Assembly: GCA_965207385.1 (NCBI GenBank)
Contig: CBDBLZ010000016.1
Coordinates: 1-64,000, forward strand
Direction: 5' to 3'
Length of the DNA: 64,000 nt
Source: CAZXEU01 sp965207385
GTDB lineage: Bacteria; Bacteroidota; Rhodothermia; Rhodothermales; Bin80
Under the pieces are notes generated by a model that saw only the letters and a program-made list of their open reading frames with translations, was not told where the DNA came from and made no database searches. Position 1 is the first letter of the stretch. The number at the start of each line of letters is the position of its first letter. Positions 36,419 through 46,071 of the stretch are shown in pieces. The translations under genes and the position numbers were made by a program.

Positions 36419-37528
36419 TTATTCGTTTACCGCGAGCTTGCCTATTTCCTCGTAAAGTGCCTTAAATGTGGCGACCGGATCGCCGCCCCGGGGATGCTCT
36501 GAATCTATCCGACCGTAGTACTGGTCCATGAAAGTCCTGGCGCCCGTCCAGTAAGTTTGCAGGACTCCCGCAAACAGATCCCTGGTTGCCGCCGTGGTGC
36601 TGCGCCGGTATGAGAGCATTTGAGCCAGCTGTTCGGTCGCGACTTCCGGCAAACGCCAGGGACACGAGACTACACGCAGCCCCTTCATGGCAAACAGCGG
36701 CGCCGTGGGCGTAGCCGTCGTATAGTGCCAGTCGTTGATCACCACGTCCTTGGGTATTAGGTCAATTGCCCGGTGCGTATCGTTCATGCTGGCTTCCCAC
36801 ATGCCCAGTCCAGTAGCTTCGCCGTCCAGAAGGCGGTCGCCCCATATCCACAGCTCCGTGCCGCTTTCGGCGAGGTGATTGCGGATTCGGGTGACCTCCT
36901 CGGCAAAGAGCTCCGCCTTGTCACGTCCGGCACAACGAGGGCATTGTTCGTCGGCGATGTAGAATACTTCGTCCATGCCCGCGTGGAAGGCGTCGGCCTC
37001 AAAAACTTCCACGAGCTCGTCCACCAACGCAAAGACCACTTCGTGTACGCCTTCGTGGAGCGGGCAGTAGCTCTTTACATACAGCTCGTCCTCGTTCGGC
37101 CAGACGTATTCCTCGGGCAGTTCGATATGCGGCGTCTCGTCGAACTCTGGAAACTCTCGCAAGAGGCCCTTGGCCGTTCCGTGCCAGGACTGATGGCCCA
37201 GCAAGTTCAGCAGCGGGATTACCCGGATGCCACCGTCGCGAGCAGCATTTACCATCTTCTTCACGTCCTCTCGCGAGAGGGCATCTTCATCCTGGACCTG
37301 CGGGTAGGATTGATACTGATAGTTGTAGTCGACTCGGAGCACGAGTGTGTTGACGTGCATCGGAGCAAGCTCCTCGCGGATAAAGTCCACGAATTCGTCA
37401 ACGTCCGCAGGCTTGGGTGAGCCGACGGTAAGTCCGCGAATAGGCAACAGATCATCGAGAGACTGCTGCGCGACAGAGGGCCCGCTTATCAGGCAGACTG
37501 CGGAAAGAACGAGAAGGGATCGCTTCAT
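36419..37528 (-). CDS. Secreted GH20-like glycoside hydrolase
   Basis: This 369-residue protein has a cleavable signal peptide (SGPSVAQQ) and a TIM-barrel related to family 20 beta-hexosaminidases. The catalytic Asp-Glu pair is at FHAGMDEVFYI (D186, E187). Other landmarks are the early GLTVGSPKPADVDEFVDFI segment, the LNLLGHQSW strand and a late WTGARTF. The N-terminal domain of classical GH20 enzymes is missing, so this is a catalytic domain alone. Likely substrates are N-acetylhexosamine-containing glycans; that is family inference. A cluster of four Cys (YCPL, QCPRCAG) could form a small metal or disulfide site. Confidence 0.78.
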   Translation of the reverse strand: MKRSLLVLSAVCLISGPSVAQQSLDDLLPIRGLTVGSPKPADVDEFVDFIREELAPMHVNTLVLRVDYNYQYQSYPQVQDEDALSREDVKKMVNAARDGGIRVIPLLNLLGHQSWHGTAKGLLREFPEFDETPHIELPEEYVWPNEDELYVKSYCPLHEGVHEVVFALVDELVEVFEADAFHAGMDEVFYIADEQCPRCAGRDKAELFAEEVTRIRNHLAESGTELWIWGDRLLDGEATGLGMWEASMNDTHRAIDLIPKDVVINDWHYTTATPTAPLFAMKGLRVVSCPWRLPEVATEQLAQMLSYRRSTTAATRDLFAGVLQTYWTGARTFMDQYYGRIDSEHPRGGDPVATFKALYEEIGKLAVNE

Positions 37529-38056
37529 GGCAGGTCACGGGACATTGTGGATGGTCAGGCGCTCACAAACAAAATCGTAATCCGAAGCCAAAATCACATG
37601 CCTCTCTTCGCAGGAAATCAACGCTGAACACGGCGCTTGCGCCCGCCCTTGGGCGCAGGGCACTTACTTAAGCTCCTCTATCGCAATTCGGGTCAGGGCA
37701 TTCGCTTGCTATCCGGGCATTCGGACTGCCCGTCGAACAACGCCGGAATGCGATGCACACATGGGTAACGTACGGTACCCGCCACGGGACCGACCCTTCT
37801 GTCCTTGTTTGCGCGCTCTGAAGATGGAGCCCCGGGTGCAAGTGGGCGGGGAATACAAAACGCAACGAATCCCACCTTCCAGACGTACAAAACCAGCGCA
37901 CCTGAACTTCACTTTGGCGCGTTTTTTCGCGGTAGCACCGGGCTGCCTGAATTCGTGATTTGCCCGGCCGTCATGCGCGGGGAGGACCTTGCCAACGAAT
38001 CATCTTGACGCCGGATGCGCGCTGAACATTTTGAACGCTTTTTTGTAGAGCGCCCG
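37529..38056. other. Intergenic gap with short GC hairpin
   Basis: This 528-base divergent gap lies between the GH20-like gene and the M16 pair. A perfect TGCGCCC-GCCCTT-GGGCGCA hairpin lies at 37638-37657. No coding or RNA gene is recognised; promoters for both sides are expected here but not identified. Confidence 0.35.
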
Positions 38057-39610
38057 ATGAAAACAGGCCCCATTGGAACCATGCATGCACTCTTCCGCGC
38101 CGGCATCGGCGTAATTCTCCTGGTCACGCTCGCCATTCCTTCCTCGACGGCCCAGGATATGCTGTCGCAGTTTGAGGACGACATTACGGAATTCACCCTA
38201 GACAACGGACTGCGGTTCATTGTACTCGAGCGGCACGAGGCACCGGTCGTGTCCTTCTATACCTACGTCGATGTCGGGGGCGTGGACGAAGTGAAGGGCA
38301 TAACCGGAATTGCCCATATGTTCGAGCACATGGCCTTCAAGGGCACGAATACGATTGGCACCAAGGATCTGGACAATGAGCTGGCTGCAATGGCCGCAGT
38401 CGATAAGGCCTATGCTGAACTCAAGGCGGCACAGCGGAATGCAGCCATGGCGGACTCGAGCAGGATTGCCGAGCTTGAGGAAGCTTTCGAGGCGAGCAAG
38501 CAGGCGGCGATGGAATGGGTAGAAAACGGCGAGTTTGAAATGGTTATCGAGCGAGAGGGGGCAACAGGCCTCAATGCCTCGACGAGCTCCGACGCCACCA
38601 TGTACTATTACAGCCTGCCCGCAAACAAGACCGAATTGTGGTTTTCTCTCGAGTCCGATCGATTCCTGAATCCGGTCATGCGGGAGTTCTACGTGGAACG
38701 CGACGTGGTTATGGAAGAGCGGAGGATGAGAACGGAAAGCAGCCCCATTGGCCGCCTCCTGGAGGAATTCATTGCTACTGCATTCAAGGCCCATCCGTAC
38801 GGAGAGCCTGTCGTCGGGCATATGTCCGATCTGCAGTCCTTTACCCGCGAGGAGGCCATTGACTTCTATCAGAAGTACTACGGCGCCAGTAACATCACCA
38901 TCGCCATCGTGGGAAGCGTCGATACCGCCGAAGTGCGTGCGCTGGCCGACACGTATTTCAGCAGGCTTCCGGGTGGGGTGGATCCCGATCCGATCGAGAC
39001 GGTGGAGCCTCCGCAGATTGCCGAGCGCCGCGTGACGATTGTCGAAGAGAGCCAGCCCTTTCTCATCGTCGGCTATCACAAGGGCAGCGCGCTTGATCCA
39101 GACAACGCGGCATTCTCCGTGCTGTCGAGCGTCCTTTCGAGTGGACGGACGAGCCGCTTCTACAAGCGGCTGGTTGAAGAGGAAAAGATGGCCTTGCAAG
39201 TAGCCGGTATCAACAACTTTCCGGGGGACAAGTATCCGAACCTGTTCCTCTTCTTCGCCGTGCCCACGCAGGGTTACACCGCCGAGGACCTGGAGCACGC
39301 GATTTACGACATCATGGCGGACGTAAAGGAAAACGGCGTCACGGAAGAGGAGCTTGAAAGAACAAAGGTCCAGGCCAGAGCCGGCCTCATTCGTGGTCTG
39401 CAATCGAATTCGTCGGTCGCCGGCCAGCTGGCTTACTATGAAACTGTTACCGGCGACTGGCGCAATCTCTTCCGGGAAATCGAAGCCATTGAAGCGGTAA
39501 CGAATGAAGATTTGAAGCGCATCGCTACAAAGACGTTTACCGAGAACAATCGCACTGTGGCAATGATCAGAACGGAGACGGACAGTGAGGAGGAGCAAGC
39601 CGGAATGTAA
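38057..39610 (+). CDS. M16 family zinc metallopeptidase, active subunit
   Basis: This 517-residue exported peptidase starts at the ATG at 38057 (an upstream ATG at 38015 would lengthen it by 14 residues). Its signal peptide ends STAQD. The inverted zinc motif HMFEH (H87, E90, H91) is intact, and the downstream metal Glu lies in VVMEERRM. An extra segment of about 70 residues, partly coiled coil (ELKAAQRNAAMADSSRIAE), is inserted between the zinc motif and the usual substrate-binding strand. It lies 33 bases before an M16 homologue that lacks the zinc motif, the normal arrangement for heterodimeric M16B peptidases of the envelope. Confidence 0.9.
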   Translation: MKTGPIGTMHALFRAGIGVILLVTLAIPSSTAQDMLSQFEDDITEFTLDNGLRFIVLERHEAPVVSFYTYVDVGGVDEVKGITGIAHMFEHMAFKGTNTIGTKDLDNELAAMAAVDKAYAELKAAQRNAAMADSSRIAELEEAFEASKQAAMEWVENGEFEMVIEREGATGLNASTSSDATMYYYSLPANKTELWFSLESDRFLNPVMREFYVERDVVMEERRMRTESSPIGRLLEEFIATAFKAHPYGEPVVGHMSDLQSFTREEAIDFYQKYYGASNITIAIVGSVDTAEVRALADTYFSRLPGGVDPDPIETVEPPQIAERRVTIVEESQPFLIVGYHKGSALDPDNAAFSVLSSVLSSGRTSRFYKRLVEEEKMALQVAGINNFPGDKYPNLFLFFAVPTQGYTAEDLEHAIYDIMADVKENGVTEEELERTKVQARAGLIRGLQSNSSVAGQLAYYETVTGDWRNLFREIEAIEAVTNEDLKRIATKTFTENNRTVAMIRTETDSEEEQAGM

Positions 39611-39643
39611 GGACGTCTCGACAAGAACACTGCCAACACTCTC

Positions 39644-41773
39644 ATGCCGATAACAGCCATGCCGCACCGACTTCTCGCCCTGTGCACCGCCGCTCTGCTC
39701 ACGGCTCCCGCCCTGGGCCAACTTCACTACACGGAAATCACGTTCCCGCCCCTGCCAGACTTCCAGGTGCCGGAAGCGGATCGCTTCGAGCTGGACAACG
39801 GCATGATCCTGTTCCTGATCGAAGACCACCAGCTGCCGCTGGTCAGTATTTCGGCCCGCATCGGAGGGGGAGGCTACCAGGATCCGGCAGACAAGGTGGG
39901 ACTCGCCTCCATTGCCGGGACCGTGATGCGCACAGGTGGCACCGTGTCCATGACCGGGGACGAAATAAACGAACGCCTGGAAAACATCGCGGCCAGCGTC
40001 GAGACTTCGGTAGGATCCGCCTCCGGCTCGGCCTCCATGTCAACGCTGAAGGAGCACACGGATGAAGTGCTCGCCATATTCGCGGACGTAATCAGGAATC
40101 CCGCATTTCCGGAAGACAAGATTGAACTGGCCAAGACGCAGCGCCGCTCGGCGATTTCCCGTCGCAACGATGATGCCCAGTCCATCGCGTTCAGGGAATT
40201 TGACGAACTGCTGTATGGATCGGATCACCCGCTGGCCCGCTCCACGGAGTATGCTACCATTGATGCGATAGAAAAGGCAGACCTTGTGGCGTTTCACGAA
40301 AAGTACTTCCGGCCCAACAACATGATACTGGGAGTCTGGGGGGACTTTGACACCGAGGACATGGTCGAAAAGCTTGAGAGCACGTTCGGGTCCTGGCCGC
40401 GCGATCCCGACTTCCAGCGCCCTGCGCCGCCTGAAGCTGCGCCAATGACAGAGTACGGCGTGAACCTGGTCACCAAGGAGGACGTCACGCAGACTTCCAT
40501 TTTGCTGGGCCACATCGGTGAAATTCGGCTGGATAATCCGGACTATCCTGCCGTTACCGTAATGAACCAGGTCTTGAGCGGTGGCTTCTCGAGCCGGCTT
40601 TTTCAGAATGTGCGTGACGACCAGGGGCTGGCGTATGCCGTATTCGGCGCATATAGCGCGTCCTACGAAAGGCCGGGCGACTTTTATGCCGGCGTCATGA
40701 CCAAGAGCGAATCCACCGTCGAAGCGACCCAATCCGTCCTGCACGAAATCAAGCGCATGCGCGATGCGCCGCCTACGGCAGAGGAGATCATGCAGGCCAA
40801 GGACAGCTACCTCAATTCCTTTGTCTTTCGCTTTGACACGCGTACGGAAATCGTCAGCCGCATGATGACCTACGAATACTACGGGTATCCGAAGGACTTT
40901 CTGGAAACTGTTAAAACGGGCATCGAAGGCGTTACGGCGGGCGACGTGCACCGCGTATCCCAGCGGTACCTGAAGCCCGATCAGGTCCAGATACTGGCTG
41001 TCGGCAATGCGGCGGATTTCGGAGAACAGCTGGACGTGTTTGGCGAGGTTCGCGAGATTGACATTACGATACCTTCCGCCGAAGAGCCCGCACCCGAAGC
41101 CACGGCAGAAACGCTTGAGCAGGGCCGCGCGGTCCTGGACCGTGCCATTGAGGCCCTTGGAGGTGCCGCGGCATTTGACGCCATCGCCAGCGTGCATTTG
41201 ACGGGCACGCAGACCGTCATGACGCCGGACAACATGGAGATGTCCATGTCCCTTGAAATGACGCAGCAGTATCCGGACAATCACCTTATCGTGCAGCGTC
41301 TGCCGATGGGAGAATTGCGCATCGTCAAGAAGGGGGACGAATATGTCTTTCCGGACATGATCCCGGCTCAGATGCACGGTGCTTTGAAGTCGGAAATCGA
41401 GGCTGCCATCTGGCGCGATCTGCCGTACCTGTTCCGCTACGCCGATCAGGTGGATGTGCAGCTGCTCCCGCAGGAAGAGATGGACGGAAGCGCGGTGGAT
41501 GTCCTGCAGATCACGCCTCCGGACGGCGTATCCGCTTTTCGGCTGATGGTAGACGCCGAAACGAGCATGCCGGTGGCCGTCAGCTACATGTCCTCAGCCA
41601 TGGGCATGGGAGCTCCCGCGCCCACGCGTGAGGTATTCTCGGATTACCGGGAAGTAGCCGGCATTCAGCTGTCGTTCAAGAGCGACGTGTTTCACAGTGG
41701 CCAGCCAAGCGGCACACGTACGATCGAGAGCGTCGAGCTGAATGCGGCCGTAGACGAAAGCCTGTTCCAGTAG
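39644..41773 (+). CDS. M16 family protein, zinc-less subunit with C-terminal extension
   Basis: This 709-residue exported protein has a signal peptide ending PALGQ. Two M16 modules cover residues 40-480. Where an active enzyme would have HxxEH, it reads GLASIAGTVMRTGG, so it cannot bind zinc in the usual way and is probably the substrate-binding partner of the preceding peptidase. Residues about 490-709 form an additional domain with ALGGAAAFDAIASVHLTGTQ and FSDYREVAGIQLSFKSDVF. This resembles LolA/DUF4292-type beta folds attached to M16 proteins in Bacteroidota. Function of the extension is unknown. Confidence 0.87.
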   Translation: MPITAMPHRLLALCTAALLTAPALGQLHYTEITFPPLPDFQVPEADRFELDNGMILFLIEDHQLPLVSISARIGGGGYQDPADKVGLASIAGTVMRTGGTVSMTGDEINERLENIAASVETSVGSASGSASMSTLKEHTDEVLAIFADVIRNPAFPEDKIELAKTQRRSAISRRNDDAQSIAFREFDELLYGSDHPLARSTEYATIDAIEKADLVAFHEKYFRPNNMILGVWGDFDTEDMVEKLESTFGSWPRDPDFQRPAPPEAAPMTEYGVNLVTKEDVTQTSILLGHIGEIRLDNPDYPAVTVMNQVLSGGFSSRLFQNVRDDQGLAYAVFGAYSASYERPGDFYAGVMTKSESTVEATQSVLHEIKRMRDAPPTAEEIMQAKDSYLNSFVFRFDTRTEIVSRMMTYEYYGYPKDFLETVKTGIEGVTAGDVHRVSQRYLKPDQVQILAVGNAADFGEQLDVFGEVREIDITIPSAEEPAPEATAETLEQGRAVLDRAIEALGGAAAFDAIASVHLTGTQTVMTPDNMEMSMSLEMTQQYPDNHLIVQRLPMGELRIVKKGDEYVFPDMIPAQMHGALKSEIEAAIWRDLPYLFRYADQVDVQLLPQEEMDGSAVDVLQITPPDGVSAFRLMVDAETSMPVAVSYMSSAMGMGAPAPTREVFSDYREVAGIQLSFKSDVFHSGQPSGTRTIESVELNAAVDESLFQ

Positions 41774-41784
41774 GGGCAGGCCTG

Positions 41785-41800
41785 GCCCGCGGCCGCGGGC
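41785..41800. other. 16-bp perfect palindrome
   Basis: GCCCGCGGCCGCGGGC is self-complementary over its full length and lies 12 bases after the stop of the zinc-less M16 gene. It could fold as a six-base stem with a GGCC loop. No T-tract follows, so a terminator role is only a possibility. Confidence 0.35.
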
Positions 41801-41821
41801 GTCCGGCAAACCCCCGCCTGA

Positions 41822-42979
41822 TTGAACTATCGTCCGGATTTGCGGCTTCTTGTCACACTGGCCATCATGCCTCTTCTCCTGGCCCCGTCCGCGGCCCAGG
41901 ACCTGACCTTTACGCTCATAGAGCAGCTGGTCATCGGGGATGACGACGAGGCACCCGCAGAGTATTTGCTGACCTTTCCCGAACAGGTCCGAACGGATTC
42001 AGAGGGCCGAATCTACATCAAGGATCAGCGGCGAGCAGACATAAGGGTATTCGATGCAAGTGGGCGGTACGTTGCCACGATCGGAGGAAGTGGCAGTGGT
42101 CCAGGGGAAATGCAGCGCATCGACGGCATCCACGTTGACGGCCAGGATCGGCTGATCGTCTCCGATCAGATGCTCTCGCGCTTTACGATCTTCACGGATC
42201 TCGGCAGGAGCCATGAAACAAAGGCCTTTCACGTAGCGGGAACCATTTACCCGACTCCAATCCTGTCGCTTGATGATGCCTTTGTACTCAAGTACATGGA
42301 ATACATAGACGATCCTGCCGGCAAGCGCCCGGTGCTGCATCTGCACGACTTCGAGCTAAATTGGCTCGCGTCGTTTGCGCAGCTGGGGGGCCTGTTTGAG
42401 CTTGACACGCCCTTCCAGAGAGCACGGTCCCGTTCGCGAAGTGCTTTGAAGGTTGCTACGAACGGGCGGGATACGGTCGTCCTGGCTCCTCAGATTTACG
42501 GCGGATACGTCTACCGATACACGCTGTCGAACGGCACCTGGGTCATGGACAGGTTGAAAGGAGGACCGGCCCCCGAAGTGCCGTATATCCTGGTGAGCGA
42601 GCGCGACTTCGAGGCGAACCTGGATTACCGCAGAGCGGCCATAATGGGCTCATCACCGGAGGGGATCTACCGCGCTAAAATCCTCAACTGGAGTTCGGGC
42701 CTCGTTTTTCTGGAAAGCGGCGAGATTGCCCATTTCACAACGCAGACCCCGCTCGGGGACATCGGGTATGCCAGCGCGGAATTGTACAGCCAGGACGGCA
42801 CTCTCCTGGGGTATGGGCCGCTGCAGCTGGATGATCTTGGACTGGATGCCGACAAGGGCGTCAAGACATCCATTTCCATCCTGTGGCAGGACTCGGCAGG
42901 CCGCCTGTACTTTCGGCGCGAGAATGAACATGAATTCTACGTGCTCAGCGTCGCCGAGCTGGTGATCAGCCCGATATGA
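41822..42979 (+). CDS. Secreted 6-bladed beta-propeller (NHL-like) protein
   Basis: This 385-residue protein appears to start at a TTG directly after an in-frame stop, giving a signal peptide ending PSAAQD. The repeating motifs VRTDSEGRIYIKDQRRADIRV, IHVDGQDRLIVSDQML and similar segments are those of the 6-bladed/NHL propeller proteins common in Bacteroidota. These bind ligands or partners outside the inner membrane. No catalytic site is seen. It lies 48 bases after the M16 pair and may be co-transcribed with it. Confidence 0.72.
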   Translation: MNYRPDLRLLVTLAIMPLLLAPSAAQDLTFTLIEQLVIGDDDEAPAEYLLTFPEQVRTDSEGRIYIKDQRRADIRVFDASGRYVATIGGSGSGPGEMQRIDGIHVDGQDRLIVSDQMLSRFTIFTDLGRSHETKAFHVAGTIYPTPILSLDDAFVLKYMEYIDDPAGKRPVLHLHDFELNWLASFAQLGGLFELDTPFQRARSRSRSALKVATNGRDTVVLAPQIYGGYVYRYTLSNGTWVMDRLKGGPAPEVPYILVSERDFEANLDYRRAAIMGSSPEGIYRAKILNWSSGLVFLESGEIAHFTTQTPLGDIGYASAELYSQDGTLLGYGPLQLDDLGLDADKGVKTSISILWQDSAGRLYFRRENEHEFYVLSVAELVISPI

Positions 42980-43217
42980 TCCATGCGGCGCGCACGAGGG
43001 ATGCATGGCCGCAGCGCCTGTAGCATCGTTGGGCCGGCATGCGGGCATGGTCGCTGACCAAAGTGCACGCACGTATCCCGAACCTGGGATCAGGATCACC
43101 ATCCTAGCCGCCCGGATCGGGGCGCCCGGGGCCAAGCCTCCGGCGGGCGGCGTCCCGGCAGGATGCGCGGGCTATTTCCAGCCGCAGCCCGCATGGCCCG
43201 ATGGAAGCCGCGCGCGC

Positions 43218-44243
43218 CTACAGGCCTTTCCGCGACCCGCTGGCAAAGGCCCTCGGTACCGGGAGATCCTTTACGGTTCGAAGTCCTGGAGGGGCCTGGC
43301 TTACCAGGGGTATGGCATTGATGAGCGCGCCCATTGTCGCGGTATCGCCAAAAATGCCGCCGCGCACTTCCATGTCGATAGGCGGATCACCGGTCACCTG
43401 GATGGAGTCGATTGGCCGGGAAGCCCCCACATACATGTCCAGTTCGAGACTCAGCACCGTTTCTCCGGCGATAAGACCAATGACGGACTGCGCAATGCCG
43501 GCAACCTGGCCAGCGGCCACATGTACGAAGGGCGTCGTTACCGGGCGCTCGGCTATCACGGGGCCAAGATGTTCCTCCACCTGATCCAGTTGCCAGTCCA
43601 GTCCGGCCGCCACCACCAGGAGTGATTCCCTGAGTCCAATATGGCCGAACCCGCCCTTGCGGCGCCGCGCCTCGAAGTGCTCCGCAGTCAGGCCCGCTCC
43701 AACCTTCCGCTGCAAAGGCTCTCGTCTTAAACTCGCATCCACTACACGTTTTGCGCGCACGCTCGTTACGCTGGTGCAGACCCCTGTGGCGGCCAGCGCT
43801 AGCGTATCCATGGCGTAGCCCGGATTGACGCCTGTGCCGAGAATCACTACGCCGCCGGCTTTGGCCGCAGCATCGATTCTGCGCGAGGCTTCCGCGTCCC
43901 GCTCGAAGGGATAGCACAGCTCCTCGGAACTTGAAACTACGTGGGCGCCGGCGGCAGCGCACAGCAGCAACTGGTCCTCCACATCGGCCAGGAATGAGCC
44001 GGTGGTATGCACCACCACATCGGGCTTTGCGTCCCGCAGCGTGCCCTCCGCATCATTGCTTACCGGCAGGGCACACTCACGCCCCAACAACTCCCCCACG
44101 CATCGGCCCGCCTTGCGGGGATCGATGTCGATGGCTCCCGCCAGCTGTACCAGTCCCGACCGCTCCTTGTCAAGCAGCAGGTTGGCGCAACCGAGCCCAA
44201 TAGGACCGAGCCCGAACTGAACTACTCTTACGGGTGCGGACAT
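43218..44243 (-). CDS. DapB-like NAD(P) dehydrogenase (diaminopentanoate type)
   Basis: This 341-residue protein has an N-terminal Rossmann motif (VVQFGLGPIGLGCANLL) and a C-terminal domain like dihydrodipicolinate reductase. Overall pattern, including VVVHTTGSFLADVEDQLL and GTGVNPGYAMDTLAL, resembles 2,4-diaminopentanoate dehydrogenases and related amine dehydrogenases rather than true DapB. The start could be Met at 44243 or four codons earlier at 44255. It lies about 40 bases downstream of the P5C dehydrogenase gene on the same strand, which suggests amino-acid catabolism. Its substrate is inferred, not shown. Confidence 0.72.
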   Translation of the reverse strand: MSAPVRVVQFGLGPIGLGCANLLLDKERSGLVQLAGAIDIDPRKAGRCVGELLGRECALPVSNDAEGTLRDAKPDVVVHTTGSFLADVEDQLLLCAAAGAHVVSSSEELCYPFERDAEASRRIDAAAKAGGVVILGTGVNPGYAMDTLALAATGVCTSVTSVRAKRVVDASLRREPLQRKVGAGLTAEHFEARRRKGGFGHIGLRESLLVVAAGLDWQLDQVEEHLGPVIAERPVTTPFVHVAAGQVAGIAQSVIGLIAGETVLSLELDMYVGASRPIDSIQVTGDPPIDMEVRGGIFGDTATMGALINAIPLVSQAPPGLRTVKDLPVPRAFASGSRKGL

Positions 44244-44285
44244 ACGCGGGCCCATGTGGGGACAGTTCTGCCCGGAGCGTATATC

Positions 44286-45914
44286 CTAGGACGCGAGAAA
44301 CGGGTAGCCATAGTGCTGCGGGGGATTGAACGTCTCCTTGATGGTCCGCACGGACACCCACCTGAGCAGGTTCATGGGCGAGCCTGCCTTGTCGTTGGTG
44401 CCGGATGCCCGACCTCCACCGAAGGGTTGCTGTCCCACGACGGCTCCCGTAGGCTTGTCATTGATGTAGAAATTGCCCGCAGCGTTCTCAAGCTTCGTTA
44501 ACGCCTGCACGATGATGCTCCTGTCCCTGGCAAAGATGGCTCCGGTAAGTGCGTACGCGGACGTCTGGTCGACCAGCTTCAGCATGCCGGTGAAATCATT
44601 CTCGTCGTACACATAGACGGATACGACGGGACCGAAGATCTCCTCGCACATCGATCGGTAGCCGGGGTCGCCAGCCAGTATCACGGTAGGCTCGACGAAG
44701 TATCCTTCCTCGTCCGAGTATCCGCCGCCATGAATTATGCTCGCGTCGCTGGACGCCCGGGCGTGCTCAATGTATGCGGCGATGTTGGCAAACGAGTTTC
44801 GGTCAATCACCGCGTTGACGAAGTTGCCGAAATCCTCGACCGTGCCCATCCTGATTCCGGCAAGCTGGTCGAACATCTCGGACTGGATCTCGTCCCAGCG
44901 CGAGCGGGGCACGTACACGCGGGAAGCGGCCGAGCATTTCTGGCCCTGGTATTCGAATGCTCCGCGCACTATGGCCGTCGCGACGGCCTTGCTGTCGGCA
45001 GACTCGTGGGAAACGATAAAGTCCTTGCCTCCCGTTTCCCCCACGATGCGCGGGTAATTCCGATAATCGGCGATGTTTGCACCAATGGTGCGCCACATGT
45101 GCTGGAACGTCGGCGTCGATCCGGTAAAGTGGAGTCCTGAAAAATGCGGTGAGGCAAAGACCGGGTCGCCGACAGCGGCGCCGCGGCCGGGCACCATGTT
45201 GATTACGCCCGGAGGCAGGCCGGCTTCCTCCAGCAGCTTGTAGACATAGTACGCGGAATAGACGGCAGTGGAGGCGGGCTTCCAGACCACCGTGTTGCCC
45301 ATCAGTGCCGCAGATGTCGGCAAGTTGGCCGCAATAGCCGTGAAGTTGAAGGGCGTTACGGCGAACACGAAGCCCTCCAGGGGCCGGTACTCCGTCCGGT
45401 TCCACACACCTTGCGACGAGATGGGCTGCCACTGGTACAGCTGGTGCATGAAGTGCACATTGAACCTGAGAAAGTCGATGATTTCGCAGGCTGAATCGAT
45501 CTCTGCCTGGTGTGCATTCTTGCTCTGCCCCAGCATGGTCGAGGCATTCAGCTTGTCCCGCCAGGGACCCGAAAGCAGATCCGCTGCCTTCAGGAATATG
45601 GCCGCGCGCTCTTCGTATGGCATAGCCGACCATTCGCTCCGGGCCTGAATGGCAGCATCGATGGCCATGTTGACCTCGGCCGCCCCGCACTGATGCGCTT
45701 CACCCAGAACAAAGTCCCGCTCATGGGGAGGCCGAATGTCCGTCGTATCGCCGGTGCGGATTTCCCGGCCTCCAATGAAAGCAGGAATGTCATGTTTGCT
45801 AGCCTTCATTTGCTGAAGGCTCGAGACAAGCGAGTGCCGCTCAGAGCTTCCCGGGGCGTAACCCAGGACAGGCTCGTTGATGGGCGGCGGCGGGACCAGT
45901 ACGGTGTTGTTCAT
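44286..45914 (-). CDS. pruA: L-glutamate gamma-semialdehyde dehydrogenase
   Basis: This 542-residue aldehyde dehydrogenase matches the 1-pyrroline-5-carboxylate dehydrogenase group in length and motifs: FNFTAIAANLPTSAALMGN, NMVPGRGAAVGD, the general-base Glu in VGETGGKDF, the catalytic Cys near residue 327 in YQGQKCSAASR, EEIFGPVVSVYVY and the C-terminal QQPFGGGRASGTNDKAG. It converts glutamate semialdehyde to glutamate with NAD in proline, arginine or ornithine breakdown. The start at 45914 was chosen because the longer frame lacks family similarity. No proline dehydrogenase is adjacent. Confidence 0.93.
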   Translation of the reverse strand: MNNTVLVPPPPINEPVLGYAPGSSERHSLVSSLQQMKASKHDIPAFIGGREIRTGDTTDIRPPHERDFVLGEAHQCGAAEVNMAIDAAIQARSEWSAMPYEERAAIFLKAADLLSGPWRDKLNASTMLGQSKNAHQAEIDSACEIIDFLRFNVHFMHQLYQWQPISSQGVWNRTEYRPLEGFVFAVTPFNFTAIAANLPTSAALMGNTVVWKPASTAVYSAYYVYKLLEEAGLPPGVINMVPGRGAAVGDPVFASPHFSGLHFTGSTPTFQHMWRTIGANIADYRNYPRIVGETGGKDFIVSHESADSKAVATAIVRGAFEYQGQKCSAASRVYVPRSRWDEIQSEMFDQLAGIRMGTVEDFGNFVNAVIDRNSFANIAAYIEHARASSDASIIHGGGYSDEEGYFVEPTVILAGDPGYRSMCEEIFGPVVSVYVYDENDFTGMLKLVDQTSAYALTGAIFARDRSIIVQALTKLENAAGNFYINDKPTGAVVGQQPFGGGRASGTNDKAGSPMNLLRWVSVRTIKETFNPPQHYGYPFLAS

Positions 45915-46071
45915 GCCAGTAGTACCCCAAATCGAGGGGCTATCTGTTGGAACGGAAATTGAGCCCACGTAAACGGTCAGGCTTACCCCTTGTTCACGGA
46001 CGCGGCGGCCGCGACGAACATTCATATCGGGCCTGCGTCACACGCGATACTCCAGATGTCTGGCAGACGAC

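Noticed and set aside
38198..39829. 543-codon open frame on the minus strand
   Set aside because: It lies entirely opposite the M16 peptidase genes, which have clear motifs and signal peptides. The translation has no recognisable domain.
40040..41377. 445-codon open frame on the minus strand
   Set aside because: It is antisense to the zinc-less M16 gene and shows no domain; long antisense frames are expected at this GC content.
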